Shown here: piece by piece, positions 1 to 8,636 of the stretch
Position numbering within the stretch: position 1 is the first letter of the stretch
Layout: every line of letters starts with the position of its first letter
NCBI GenBank assembly: GCA_002423895.1
Contig: DIOL01000024.1
Coordinates: 38,407 to 77,291, forward strand
Length of the DNA: 38,885 bases
Direction: 5' to 3'
From: Bacteroidales bacterium UBA5515
GTDB taxonomy: Bacteria > Bacteroidota > Bacteroidia > Bacteroidales > P3
Position numbers and translations under genes: made by a program
The notes under the pieces: model-generated
Told to the model about the DNA's origin: nothing
Databases searched by the model: none
What the model saw: the letters and a program-made list of their open reading frames with translations, nothing else

Positions 1-20
1 ATGAATGAATGAATGAATGA
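1..20. repeat. Tetranucleotide repeat (ATGA)x5
   Basis: The window opens with five perfect tandem ATGA units, 28 bases before the start codon of the first gene. The tract may continue to the left of the window. Each unit contains an overlapping stop and start (ATGA). A tract of this kind can slip during replication. Here it would lie in the 5' leader of the gene at 48 or at the end of an unseen upstream gene. Confidence 0.75.
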
Positions 21-47
21 ATTTGTAAACAAAAAAATTAAACAATC

Positions 48-1256
48 ATGAGTAAAAATACAATATTATATGCAATAATATTCTCAGTAATATTGTGCTT
101 AAGTGGAAATACAGCATTCTCTCAACTTAAAGTAAAGGGAGATAATGGAAAAGTTATTATAGGAACAGTACCTGATGAATCTTCTCAACAATATGTGGAA
201 GACTTTGATAACATTTTATCTGCTTCAATATTTGGCAAAGGAGAATTTTATCGTTCAGGAGCAAAACTCTCATTTGGGGACTTTGGAAGAAGGGATTATT
301 GGGGATGGAATGTTTTTGTTGGAGAATATTATACTACAGAACCTACTGATACTGATAAACTATGGTTACATGGAAAGAATGGATTTTATCTTACCTATGG
401 AAGAGCAGAGCCAAAACAAACTATTCTTTCATTTAATGTAAATGGAGATAGAAGATTGCATTTAAATACAGAATTATTTGCTCAAGGATTAAAAATACCT
501 GCCAATTCATCAAGTCAACAAAATGCAGGTATAATAAAAAGTTCCTTAGATAAGATAAACAAAATAGAGGGAATAACTTATCAATATAAATTTTTTAATA
601 ATCAAACAAGCAGTTCTACACAAGGAGGTTCTGCTAAAGAAATAGCAGATGCTGTATTCTTTAACAACTTAAATGAGCAAATGAATAATTATGCTCCTCA
701 AAAGAATGGATTTGACGCAGAACAACTCAACGAATTTTTCCCAGAATTGGTAGAAACAGATAAAGATGGTAATAGCTATATAGATTATACTGGACTTATT
801 CCAGTGTTGGTAGAGGCAATAAAAGAACAGTCAAGAATAATAACAGCACAAAGTCTTAAATTAAAAGAAATGGGCTTATTGGCGGAAGATATAACAACAA
901 TGAGTAGTTCATCAAGTACAGATAGCAACTTTACAACAAAAAGCAAAACTACAGATACAAATACAACAACAGAAACAATAAATTCTGTTTTAGCAAATGC
1001 ATTCTTATATCAAAACACTCCTAACCCATTTAATACTACAACAGAAATAAAATACTTCTTACCAGAAGGAAGTACAAATTCTTACATTTATGTGTTTAAC
1101 CTTCAAGGAAATTTATTATTAACATATAATTTAAGCGATAATGGTTTTGGTTCTGTTATAATTAATGGTTCTTCATTAAATGCAGGAATGTATATTTATT
1201 CTTTGGTTGTTAATGGACAAGAAGCAGAAACAAAACGAATGATACTTACTAAATAA
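48..1256 (+). CDS. Secreted protein with S74-like tail-fibre chaperone domain and T9SS type A sorting domain
   Basis: The 402-residue protein begins with a Sec signal peptide (about residues 1-25, ending AFSQ). A segment at about 165-273 resembles the intramolecular chaperone domain of phage tail fibres (Peptidase_S74): IEGITYQYK, then GFDAEQLNEFFPELV, then YIDYTGLIPVLVEAIKEQ. The SDxRLK segment that carries the self-cleavage Ser/Lys in active S74 domains is not visible, so it probably does not cleave itself. A Ser/Thr-rich linker (about 285-312) leads to a C-terminal T9SS type A sorting domain (318-402; NTPNPFN, then GMYIYSLVVNGQ, ending TKRMILTK). The family knowledge predicts export by T9SS and surface attachment or release; the ligand is unknown. 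It is followed 15 bases later by the C25 peptidase gene and probably co-transcribed with it. The start is chosen because the signal peptide begins there. Confidence 0.8.
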   Translation: MSKNTILYAIIFSVILCLSGNTAFSQLKVKGDNGKVIIGTVPDESSQQYVEDFDNILSASIFGKGEFYRSGAKLSFGDFGRRDYWGWNVFVGEYYTTEPTDTDKLWLHGKNGFYLTYGRAEPKQTILSFNVNGDRRLHLNTELFAQGLKIPANSSSQQNAGIIKSSLDKINKIEGITYQYKFFNNQTSSSTQGGSAKEIADAVFFNNLNEQMNNYAPQKNGFDAEQLNEFFPELVETDKDGNSYIDYTGLIPVLVEAIKEQSRIITAQSLKLKEMGLLAEDITTMSSSSSTDSNFTTKSKTTDTNTTTETINSVLANAFLYQNTPNPFNTTTEIKYFLPEGSTNSYIYVFNLQGNLLLTYNLSDNGFGSVIINGSSLNAGMYIYSLVVNGQEAETKRMILTK

Positions 1257-1258
1257 GG

Positions 1259-1267
1259 AAGGAGGTG
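1259..1267 (+). promoter_or_regulatory. Strong Shine-Dalgarno sequence before the C25 peptidase
   Basis: AAGGAGGTG, complementary to the usual 3' end of 16S rRNA, ends 4 bases before the ATG at 1272. Most genes in this window start without any such sequence, as is usual in Bacteroidota, so this one stands out. It supports the start at 1272. The 4-base spacing is short. Confidence 0.6.
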
Positions 1268-1271
1268 TGAA

Positions 1272-3632
1272 ATGAAAAAAATATTAATATGTATTCTTAT
1301 TACATTTCTTTCTTCCTCTTATCTGTTTTCTCAACAAAGCATAAGTTATAATGTAAGTTTTTCTCCTTATACAATAACAGATACTTTGTATAATGACAGT
1401 ATCGTATATAATAAAATTGTAATAAATGATTGCTATTTAACATCAGATGTTGGCAAACCAGTATTACCGGTTAAATATGTTCGTTTACTTATACCAAGAG
1501 GGACAAGAGCAACAAATGTGATAATTAATCAAATAAGCAATAATCAAACACAAACCTTATTACATAAAGTTTGTTATGCTACACCTCCTATTATTTTAGG
1601 TGAATCTCTTGAAAACGTAGAAGAAGAATATGATACTATATTATATTCTCAAAGTACACCTTTCCCTACTTCAAGAGTATCTATAGTAAGTCAGAATTTT
1701 TTCAGAGGTAACTGCATTGTTACAATAGCAGTTTATCCTATTCTTTATACGCCTTCTATTAATCAAATCTCTTATGTGCCTAATATTAGCTTTTCATTAA
1801 ATTATGTTTCTGATTCAAACTATTTAAAAGATATGTATTTTGATGAAAAAGATAGAGGATTATTATCTCATATGATAGATAATCCAGATATTGTAACACA
1901 ATTTGCACCTGTTAATTTATCGCCTGCAAGCAGTGGAACAAAGAATATTTCTGTTAATGCTAAATATTTGGTTGTAACAGAAAGAAAACTACTCCCAGCC
2001 TTTGCAGAATTATTGGATTGGAAACGAAGAAAAGGACTTCCTTCTCAAGCTGTAGCAATAGAAGATATTTTGGCAGATCCTGACTATAATAATGGCGATG
2101 CACATGATATTAATGATGATGCAGGTAAACTGCGTCAATTTCTTTATGAAGCATACAATAAGGAGAATGGAGTAGAATATGTTTTATTAGCTGGGGCTAA
2201 TATTCCTATAAGAAAAAAAGGTGATTTGGAATATGAAAATTATAGGACTCCAACTGATTTATATTTTTCTGATTTTGATGCTAATTGGGATTTAGATGGA
2301 GACCAATTATATGGAGAATATCCAGATGATCCATTAGATAGATTTTCAGAAATATATGTTGGTAGACTTATGTCCCAAAATGAATGGGAAGTTAGAAATT
2401 GGACAAGGAAAGTTTTAGTTTATGAACAAAACCCAGGTAATGGAGATGGTTCTTATCTTACAAAAGCGTTTTTTACTCAAGCAGATTTTCTTCAGGAACA
2501 TAACATGTTTGAAAAATGTTGGAAGCCAGAAATAGAAAATAATCTATCAGTTACATTATTTGAAGAAGACCATGGTGTTGAAGGAGGATATAATACAGAA
2601 AATACTCCAAGTTTTCCAACAGGTGCAGATGTTATTAATGAATTTAATAATCATCATGGGTTAATAGGTTTTTTAAATCATGGTTCACCTAATCGAGTTA
2701 GTGTAGCTACTAAAGGAGATAATTATTTTGGCGTGGGAGAACGTACAACTTATAATGTAACTTCTTTTGATTATGAAGCAGGTCCATCTACGATTTTAGA
2801 AGATGGAAATGGATTTGATAATATGACTAATTATTGTTATCCTACAATTTTATTCTCTATATCATGTAGAACAATGCCTTTTGACAACTGGGATGAATGG
2901 AATGAAGGCTATAGACGTAATATGGGAGATGCATATACAAGTGTAATTAAAGGAGGAGGTCCTGTTTATATAGGTAATACCCGTGATGCTTGGGTATCCT
3001 CAGGAGGAGGAGGAGTTGTTACTATCGGGCAAAATTTCTTTAAAAGTGCATTTCAAAACGTTACATATAATTTAGGTAAAATGTTTTCATTTGGAAAAGA
3101 AAGTCTCTCTTATGCAGAATGTGTATCTAATTTTATGGGATGTCCAGAAACAGAATTCTGGACAGCAGTACCTAATAATTTTACTAATGTAAGTTATCAA
3201 GAAAACGGTAGCTCTCTTTCTGTAAATGCAGGAGTTAATGATGTTTCTATTTGTGTAATGAGTGCTTTGGATAATGGGGAAACTTATTATCAAAAAATAG
3301 ATAATGTATCTTCTTTTAATTTCCAAAATATATCTAAACCATATAATGTAACTATAACAAAACATAACTATTACCCTTATTTATTTAATCCTAACGATTT
3401 ATATATACAAAATGTTAATTGGGATAATGAAAGGGTTATTTCTGCAAATAGATTTTTTATTGGTACAGATGTAACAAATAATATACCTTTTGGAAATGTA
3501 ATTATTAACGCTCCTGCAAATATACTATTAAAACCTATTGAAGATGTAATTATTCAATCAGATTTTGAAGTTGTAAGCGGAGCAAGTTTTGAAATTAAAA
3601 TAAATAATAACGATGAAAACACATGTTTATAA
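1272..3632 (+). CDS. Gingipain-like cysteine peptidase (family C25)
   Basis: The 786-residue secreted protein has a signal peptide (1-20), an N-terminal prodomain-like region (about 20-200) and a C25 peptidase domain (about 230-630). The domain opens with KYLVVTERKLLPAF and contains VEYVLLAGAN, the acidic YFSDFDANWDLDGD stretch and the IYVGRL segment typical of the family. The expected catalytic pair is visible: His470 in FLNHGSP and Cys532 in FSISCRTMPFDN. C25 enzymes are cell-surface or secreted endopeptidases exported by T9SS. A β-rich tail (about 640-780) follows, ending in an IIQSDFEVVSGASFEIK motif. No recognisable T9SS type A sorting domain closes the protein. The last 20 bases overlap the next gene in another frame. 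It is too short, and lacks the layout, for the T9SS sortase PorU (about 1100 residues). Confidence 0.85.
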   Translation: MKKILICILITFLSSSYLFSQQSISYNVSFSPYTITDTLYNDSIVYNKIVINDCYLTSDVGKPVLPVKYVRLLIPRGTRATNVIINQISNNQTQTLLHKVCYATPPIILGESLENVEEEYDTILYSQSTPFPTSRVSIVSQNFFRGNCIVTIAVYPILYTPSINQISYVPNISFSLNYVSDSNYLKDMYFDEKDRGLLSHMIDNPDIVTQFAPVNLSPASSGTKNISVNAKYLVVTERKLLPAFAELLDWKRRKGLPSQAVAIEDILADPDYNNGDAHDINDDAGKLRQFLYEAYNKENGVEYVLLAGANIPIRKKGDLEYENYRTPTDLYFSDFDANWDLDGDQLYGEYPDDPLDRFSEIYVGRLMSQNEWEVRNWTRKVLVYEQNPGNGDGSYLTKAFFTQADFLQEHNMFEKCWKPEIENNLSVTLFEEDHGVEGGYNTENTPSFPTGADVINEFNNHHGLIGFLNHGSPNRVSVATKGDNYFGVGERTTYNVTSFDYEAGPSTILEDGNGFDNMTNYCYPTILFSISCRTMPFDNWDEWNEGYRRNMGDAYTSVIKGGGPVYIGNTRDAWVSSGGGGVVTIGQNFFKSAFQNVTYNLGKMFSFGKESLSYAECVSNFMGCPETEFWTAVPNNFTNVSYQENGSSLSVNAGVNDVSICVMSALDNGETYYQKIDNVSSFNFQNISKPYNVTITKHNYYPYLFNPNDLYIQNVNWDNERVISANRFFIGTDVTNNIPFGNVIINAPANILLKPIEDVIIQSDFEVVSGASFEIKINNNDENTCL

Positions 3633-4548
3633 ATTAGTATTGGGGTTTGTATTAACTCTATTACTAGGCATTAACCTTAATGCACAAGACTATGAGTATA
3701 TTCCATTGGTTAAACCTCGTATTCAGATTTGGACATGCGATTATCTTAGTTGTGAAGGAAATTATGTTTTCAGACGTTTTGCTCTTACAGACGAAGACAC
3801 TTTAATAGAAGGAGATAATTATAAGAAACTTTATTTCTTTACTGATTCTGTATTTAATTCTTTAACAGCAGAATGCATTGGAGGTTTTAGAGAAAACGAA
3901 CAAAAACAGGTTTTCTATAAAGGCAAAATAATAACTCCGGGATATTCTGTAAGACCAGGTTTAATTTATGATTTTTCTTTAAGTGTTGGAGATACATTTT
4001 CTAATGATTTTTATTCTAATCTTATTGGTTATTCATTGGTTCTTGAAGTAAAAGATATAGATACAATATATTATGCTGGAGCTCAAAGAAAGAGATTTAA
4101 AATAGGAGAAATGGCTGGCACATCTATTATCGCTCAAATTATAGAAGGAATTGGCAATACTCAAGGATTGATGTTTGATATGTATTCTAATTTACTTTTA
4201 TGTCCTCCTAATGGCAGGAATCGTTGCTATGAGTATAATGGAGAATTGCTTTATCATGACAATCCTTCACAAGATTGCATAACTCCTCTTTATGGGCTTA
4301 ATGAGATAAAACTTGAAGATAATTCAGTAACTCTTTATCCTAACCCAACAAACAAAGACGTAAATATAAGTTCTGAGAATATTATTAATTCAGTTGAAGT
4401 ATTTAATTCTATTGGACAAAAGGTTTATCAAACTAATGTAAAGGCAAAGGGAAAAACTTTTGATATTAATTCTCTTTCAAAGGGAGTTTATATTATTGGA
4501 GTAAATACTGATAAAGGATATGTGAGAAAGAAATTAGTTAAGAATTAG
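3613..4548 (+). CDS. Secreted protein with T9SS type A sorting domain
   Basis: The 311-residue protein has a signal peptide (1-25, ending NLNAQ). Its middle region (about 30-225) resembles the poorly characterised β-rich modules common in T9SS cargo of Bacteroidales (DTLIEGDNYKKLYF, then VGDTF, then IIEGIGNTQGL). Several Cys residues (for example C42, C47, C197, C205 and C222) could form disulfides. The C-terminal sorting domain at 238-311 is clear: VTLYPNPTNKDV, VEVFNSIGQKVY, INSLSKGVYIIGV and the basic end VRKKLVKN. The gene overlaps the C25 peptidase by 20 bases, so translation is probably coupled. Its function is unknown. It could be a partner or substrate of the protease, or simply another exported surface protein. 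A terminator follows within about 70 bases. Confidence 0.75.
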   Translation: MKTHVYKLVLGFVLTLLLGINLNAQDYEYIPLVKPRIQIWTCDYLSCEGNYVFRRFALTDEDTLIEGDNYKKLYFFTDSVFNSLTAECIGGFRENEQKQVFYKGKIITPGYSVRPGLIYDFSLSVGDTFSNDFYSNLIGYSLVLEVKDIDTIYYAGAQRKRFKIGEMAGTSIIAQIIEGIGNTQGLMFDMYSNLLLCPPNGRNRCYEYNGELLYHDNPSQDCITPLYGLNEIKLEDNSVTLYPNPTNKDVNISSENIINSVEVFNSIGQKVYQTNVKAKGKTFDINSLSKGVYIIGVNTDKGYVRKKLVKN

Positions 4549-4616
4549 ATTTAAAAGAGAAGTAAAATTTGTTTTTAATACTTTTTCTTAGTTCAGACCA
4601 AGTTTGTCATATAAAC

Positions 4617-4652
4617 AAAAAGGACGCCTTGCTTATGCTTGGCGTCCTTTTT
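4617..4652. terminator. Bidirectional rho-independent terminator
   Basis: A perfect 12-bp stem, AAAAAGGACGCC (4617-4628) with GGCGTCCTTTTT (4641-4652), encloses a 12-base loop. A-run and T-run flanks make it work in both directions. It separates the plus-strand secreted-protein cluster (last stop 4548) from the minus-strand gpmA (stop at 4681). Confidence 0.92.
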
Positions 4653-4680
4653 CAAATTATTAAGCCTTAGATAATTTTTA

Positions 4681-5424
4681 CTATTTCTTACCTTGATTAG
4701 CCACTGCTTCCATTAATTTTTTAATAGTTTCAGGATCTCCAATAAACTCGTCCTTGATATAATTTAAATTATCATCCAAGTAGAAAACATAAGGTATTCC
4801 TGTTGGAATATTGAATGCTACAATTTCATCAGCACTCATTCCTTTAATGGTTTTAACAATACCTCTTAATGAATTTCCATGAGCAACAACCAAAACTTCA
4901 TCATTTGTTTCAAATGATTTTAAGATATTGTTTTCATAATAAGGCATAATTCTGTCAATGCAGTCTTTCAATGACTCAGTTAAAGGAAGGTCTTTTTTAT
5001 CAACATCTTTATATCTATTGTCAAAAGCTGGATTACGTTCATCATCTTCTTTAAGAGTTGGAGATTGAACATCATATCCTCTTCTCCAATACAGAACTTG
5101 ATCTTCTCCGTATTTATCAACTGTTTCTTTCTTGTTCAATCCCTGAAGAGCTCCATAATGTTTTTCATTCAAACGCCATGATTTTTCAACTGGAAGATAA
5201 TCCAAGTTCATTGCATCAAGAATATTATTTAAAGTTTTTATTGCTCTTTTTAAATAGGAAGTATAACAAACTTGTGGTTCAAATCCATTTTCTTTTAATG
5301 CCTTACCAGCTTCAAGTGCTTCTTTAACTCCTTTTTCAGACAAATCTACATCTGTCCATCCTGTGAATAGATTTAATCTATTCCACTCACTTTCTCCGTG
5401 ACGTACTAATATTAATTTTTTCAT
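4681..5424 (-). CDS. gpmA: 2,3-bisphosphoglycerate-dependent phosphoglycerate mutase
   Basis: The 247-residue cytoplasmic enzyme interconverts 3- and 2-phosphoglycerate in glycolysis and gluconeogenesis. It shows the histidine phosphatase signature LVRHGESEWN with the phosphorylated His9, the LFTGWTDVDLSEKG segment, Glu87 in RLNEKHYGALQG as the proton donor, the WRRGYD motif, and the second active-site His182 in VVAHGNSLRG. The length matches the usual dPGM of about 230-250 residues. Its ATG overlaps the TGA of lgt by 4 bases, so the two are translationally coupled. It is the last gene of the long minus-strand set and ends just before the shared terminator. Confidence 0.95.
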   Translation of the reverse strand: MKKLILVRHGESEWNRLNLFTGWTDVDLSEKGVKEALEAGKALKENGFEPQVCYTSYLKRAIKTLNNILDAMNLDYLPVEKSWRLNEKHYGALQGLNKKETVDKYGEDQVLYWRRGYDVQSPTLKEDDERNPAFDNRYKDVDKKDLPLTESLKDCIDRIMPYYENNILKSFETNDEVLVVAHGNSLRGIVKTIKGMSADEIVAFNIPTGIPYVFYLDDNLNYIKDEFIGDPETIKKLMEAVANQGKK

Positions 5425-6296
5425 TTCTTTTTCTTTTCTTCTTTTTGTACTAATTTTGATAAATCCAGTTTTTTTCCAAGCTGATATTTAAGCGATAAAA
5501 TCAACATAACAATACCTGTTATAATAAATGGAACACTTAACCATTGACCCATATTAAATGTCATTGCATCTTCCCAGCTTTCCTGGCTATTTTTAAGAAA
5601 TTCTATTAGAAAACGAGCCACAAATAACACAATTAGAAATACTCCAAAAATAAATCCTTGACGTGGTGGTGTTTTCTTTTTCATAAAATATAAATACAAG
5701 AAGGTGCTTAATGCAATGTAAGATAGTGCTTCATATATCTGAGTTGGGTGCATAGGCAAGGTTTGTCCATCTCTAACAAATATAAATCCCCAAGGAAGAC
5801 TTGTAGCCACTCCATAGATTTCTGAGTTCATAAGATTACCAATTCTAACAGCAGCTCCTGCAAATCCAACAATTATTACCAGTCTATCAATTACCCATAA
5901 ATAAGGAAGTTTTGTATTTCTGCAAAAGAAAAATGTTGCAATTAAAAGACCAATTGCACCTCCATGAGAAGCTAATCCCTGATAGCCAATAAACTTCCAT
6001 CCTTCTGCAGTTTCCTTAATTGGAAGAAGCATTTCAACTGGATGATTTATATAGTAGGAAAACTCATAAAACAAACAATGTCCCAATCTTAATCCAGCTA
6101 ATAATCCAACAAACATATAGATTGTCATCTTATCAAGAAAATATATTGATACATTTTCTTTTTGGAATACCTTTTTCAAAAGCAAATAACTAATAACAAA
6201 AGCCAGTGCAAACAAAACTCCATACCAGCGAATTGATAGACTTCCAAGATTAAAAATTACAGGAGATACATCCCAAACTATCTGTAGTAAATTCAT
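5421..6296 (-). CDS. lgt: Prolipoprotein diacylglyceryl transferase
   Basis: This 291-residue inner-membrane enzyme transfers diacylglycerol from phosphatidylglycerol to the lipobox cysteine of prolipoproteins, the first step of lipoprotein maturation. Visible family marks are SIRWYG (21-26), the HGG at 111-113 (equivalent to the essential His103 of E. coli), the signature RIGNLMNSEIYG (151-162) with its conserved Arg, and HPTQIYE (183-189). Seven or so hydrophobic segments are spread through the protein, and the tail is Lys-rich. The stop overlaps the start of gpmA. A promoter box lies about 40 bases upstream, inside the end of the preceding glycosyltransferase gene, so lgt-gpmA can be expressed apart from the polysaccharide genes. 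Its product would act on the lipoproteins encoded elsewhere in this window. Confidence 0.95.
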   Translation of the reverse strand: MNLLQIVWDVSPVIFNLGSLSIRWYGVLFALAFVISYLLLKKVFQKENVSIYFLDKMTIYMFVGLLAGLRLGHCLFYEFSYYINHPVEMLLPIKETAEGWKFIGYQGLASHGGAIGLLIATFFFCRNTKLPYLWVIDRLVIIVGFAGAAVRIGNLMNSEIYGVATSLPWGFIFVRDGQTLPMHPTQIYEALSYIALSTFLYLYFMKKKTPPRQGFIFGVFLIVLFVARFLIEFLKNSQESWEDAMTFNMGQWLSVPFIITGIVMLILSLKYQLGKKLDLSKLVQKEEKKKK

Positions 6297-6326
6297 AATT
6301 AAATATATTTATTATTCTTTATAGTA

Positions 6327-7454
6327 TTAGCTTGCAAAGATACTAAAAATAACCTTTTGCATTTGATTTTTCCATGACAGGTTTGGCTCAATTGATTTTC
6401 TTATTTCAATTGGGTCAAGATTTGTTGAATTATAGAAATCTACAATCATTAAAATATCTAAAGGAGTTTCATCAGCAGGAGCCTTAATAACATATGGCAT
6501 ATCCTCAAAATCCTCATCAATTTCTGAATAAACAAAACCAAAACCTCTTGCAGCGTATTCTCTATTCTTTAGTGTCTTTATCTTTGTTATATTGCTTCTA
6601 TGTCTTGCAAGACTTCCAATTGCAAAATCGCATCTTTCAAACATATCATCCAATTCCTTGCCCGATAAAGCTCCATAAAAAGTAATATATTCATTTAAAC
6701 CCAAATTTTCAACTTGAGCTTTTAATGCAAAGCCAGATGCTCTTTCAGGTTTTCCAACTATATTCAAATGTACTTTTTGTTGTGGATTAGATTTAACATA
6801 TTTATTAATACCACTAATAGCTCTATCCACTCCATGCCAATAATGCAATTCAGCCACAACCAATAATTCCAAAACATCAGGGTTTCTCATGTAAGAGTTT
6901 TTCAATGGCAAAGAATCAAAATCCACCCCATTAGAAATTTTAATAGTCTTCTGATTAAATATTATATCATAATCAGAAAAAGTGATAATGGCATCAAGAT
7001 TTTTAGATAATGAATTTCTAAAAAGCTTATCTATATAATATGTTATCTTCCCTGATCTTGAAAGTTCTTTTATTTCTTTATCATAAGGATATGTAGGGAC
7101 TTCCATAACTACTTTAACTCCTCTTTGCTTCAGTTTCTTCACAAAAGAGATTAAAAAAGGCTCTGCATTTATAAAGCTTCTCATATATACTAAAGAAATA
7201 TGATTATCAATAATATAACTCAATAAACTATTATATTCGAAGCGTTTATTAACTTTAGCTTTAATTCCATTACCGAAGTTCTTCTGAACCTTATCTCCAA
7301 CCCATCTAACTTGACTACCAAACTCATCCCAACCCAAATAGCAAAGCTCTGTTTCAACTCCACAATCATTCAAAGCCTTTACTTGATATCTAATCTTCTT
7401 AGTAATACCACTATATTCAGCCAAAGCATGAAAAACTATAAATATTGCTTTCAT
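6327..7454 (-). CDS. Glycosyltransferase, GT4-like (GT-B fold)
   Basis: The 375-residue cytoplasmic protein has two Rossmann-like halves. The N-terminal half begins MKAIFIVFHALAEYSGITKKIRYQ, the usual glycine/serine-containing opening of GT4 enzymes, split here by this reading of the acceptor site. The C-terminal half contains VVAELHYWHGVDRAI, LNIVGKP and LNEYITFYGALSGKELDDMF, as in nucleotide-sugar binding lobes. The canonical EX7E motif is not obvious: the region RSNITKIKTLKNREYAARG takes its place, so this belongs to a divergent branch. It lies 14 bases downstream of another GT4 gene in the same direction and presumably adds one sugar to the surface polysaccharide. Donor and linkage cannot be read from the sequence. 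Confidence 0.75.
   Translation of the reverse strand: MKAIFIVFHALAEYSGITKKIRYQVKALNDCGVETELCYLGWDEFGSQVRWVGDKVQKNFGNGIKAKVNKRFEYNSLLSYIIDNHISLVYMRSFINAEPFLISFVKKLKQRGVKVVMEVPTYPYDKEIKELSRSGKITYYIDKLFRNSLSKNLDAIITFSDYDIIFNQKTIKISNGVDFDSLPLKNSYMRNPDVLELLVVAELHYWHGVDRAISGINKYVKSNPQQKVHLNIVGKPERASGFALKAQVENLGLNEYITFYGALSGKELDDMFERCDFAIGSLARHRSNITKIKTLKNREYAARGFGFVYSEIDEDFEDMPYVIKAPADETPLDILMIVDFYNSTNLDPIEIRKSIEPNLSWKNQMQKVIFSIFAS
6335..6342 (-). promoter_or_regulatory. Putative -7 promoter box for lgt-gpmA
   Basis: On the minus strand the sequence reads TATCTTTG followed by CA, a full match to the Bacteroidota -7 consensus TAnnTTTG. It lies within the last codons of the upstream glycosyltransferase gene and would give a leader of about 30 bases to lgt. 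No clear -33 TTTG is present at the usual distance, so this is a moderate call. Confidence 0.5.
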
Positions 7455-7468
7455 AAAATATATATATT

Positions 7469-8614
7469 CTAAGTCAAAACCTTATCGAATAAATCTGCCC
7501 ATTGTTTTGCGATGTTTTCTATCCTAAATCTTTCTACATTGATTCTTGCTTTACTGCCCATTTCTTTTCTCAATTCATCATTTTCTATTAAATATGATAT
7601 CTTATTTACCAATTCTTTTATATTTCCATTTTCAACCAATAAACCATCTTCTCCATCTTTAATTATATCTCTTGGACCACTTGGACAGGTAAAAGATACT
7701 GCTGGAAGTCCACAAGCCATAGCTTCCGTAATTACCATCCCAAAACCTTCAAATCTTGAGCTCAAAACAAATATAGAACTTTCACAATACTTATCAATAA
7801 TATTATCAGTCGATGATTCTAAAAAAATATTATCTTGTAAACCTAAACTGTCTCTTAATTTTACAAAACTATCCCTATCCCCTCCTCCATAAATTTTCAA
7901 AACCCAATCAGGATGCTTTTCATTTACATATTTCCATGATTCAATTAGCATATCAAAACCTTTTTGATAAGTATATCTCCCCACTGCAATTACTTGTTTA
8001 GAATTACAATCAGATTTTTTATTTGGAAAGAAAGATAAAGGATTATAAATATATGTTTTATCTTTTATTTCTGTCCATCTATCATTATCTTCACTGCTTA
8101 GTGTAACAAACATAGATAATTGTTTTAATTCTTTTACAAGTTGATACATCCATAATTTAGATATAATTTTTCTCAAAATGTTTTTCCCCCCATTGCTCTC
8201 CATATTTCTATAATGAGTTCTGGAAAAATGTATCTCTCCTATTTTCTTACTCCCATCTTTTATTGAATTAATAAAATTAATCTCTCTTCTTAATGTTGAA
8301 ATTGTAATATCTGGTTTAATTTCAAATAGCAATTCTTTCAGTTTTCTTCTATATTTTATTTGTTTGAAAAAATATGAAAATACTCTTTTATAAATTGGGA
8401 ATCTCCAATTAGTATCAAAATTAATATCAAGATTTATTAGTTTAATCTTTGGTGACAGTTTATAATATGGCTCTTGATTTTTATTATCGGTAAGAACAAT
8501 ATAAATATCATATCCTAATACATCGGCGAAATAATTTGATTTTAGAGTCAAAACTCTCTCCATTCCAGAAGGAAAATGAAGAGATGGAATACAATATACT
8601 ATCTTTCTTTTCAT
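7469..8614 (-). CDS. Glycosyltransferase family 4
   Basis: This 381-residue protein is a clear GT4 (retaining, GT-B fold) enzyme. The N-terminal lobe starts YCIPSLHFPSGMERVL, with the glycine-containing acceptor loop. The C-terminal donor lobe has VGRYTYQKGFDMLIESW (around 211-227), LKIYGGG, and the catalytic/donor motif EGFGMVITE in which Glu289 and Glu297 form the EX7E pair, followed by AMACGLPAVSF. It is expected to transfer a hexose or similar sugar from a nucleotide donor to the lipid-linked repeat unit at the inner face of the membrane. It sits 22 bases after the GT2 gene and 14 bases before the next GT4-like gene, consistent with one operon. Confidence 0.9.
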   Translation of the reverse strand: MKRKIVYCIPSLHFPSGMERVLTLKSNYFADVLGYDIYIVLTDNKNQEPYYKLSPKIKLINLDINFDTNWRFPIYKRVFSYFFKQIKYRRKLKELLFEIKPDITISTLRREINFINSIKDGSKKIGEIHFSRTHYRNMESNGGKNILRKIISKLWMYQLVKELKQLSMFVTLSSEDNDRWTEIKDKTYIYNPLSFFPNKKSDCNSKQVIAVGRYTYQKGFDMLIESWKYVNEKHPDWVLKIYGGGDRDSFVKLRDSLGLQDNIFLESSTDNIIDKYCESSIFVLSSRFEGFGMVITEAMACGLPAVSFTCPSGPRDIIKDGEDGLLVENGNIKELVNKISYLIENDELRKEMGSKARINVERFRIENIAKQWADLFDKVLT

Positions 8615-8636
8615 AACTCAGTAGCTAAAAAATCTA

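Noticed and set aside
175..441. Open frame inside the first secreted-protein gene, as an overlapping gene
   Set aside because: No signal or domain, and it lies wholly within a well-supported gene in another frame. Similar shadow frames across the window were left out for the same reason.
1272..3632. C25 protein as PorU, the T9SS sortase
   Set aside because: PorU is about 1100 residues with its own sorting-type C-terminus. This protein is 786 residues and sits among cargo genes, not T9SS machinery.
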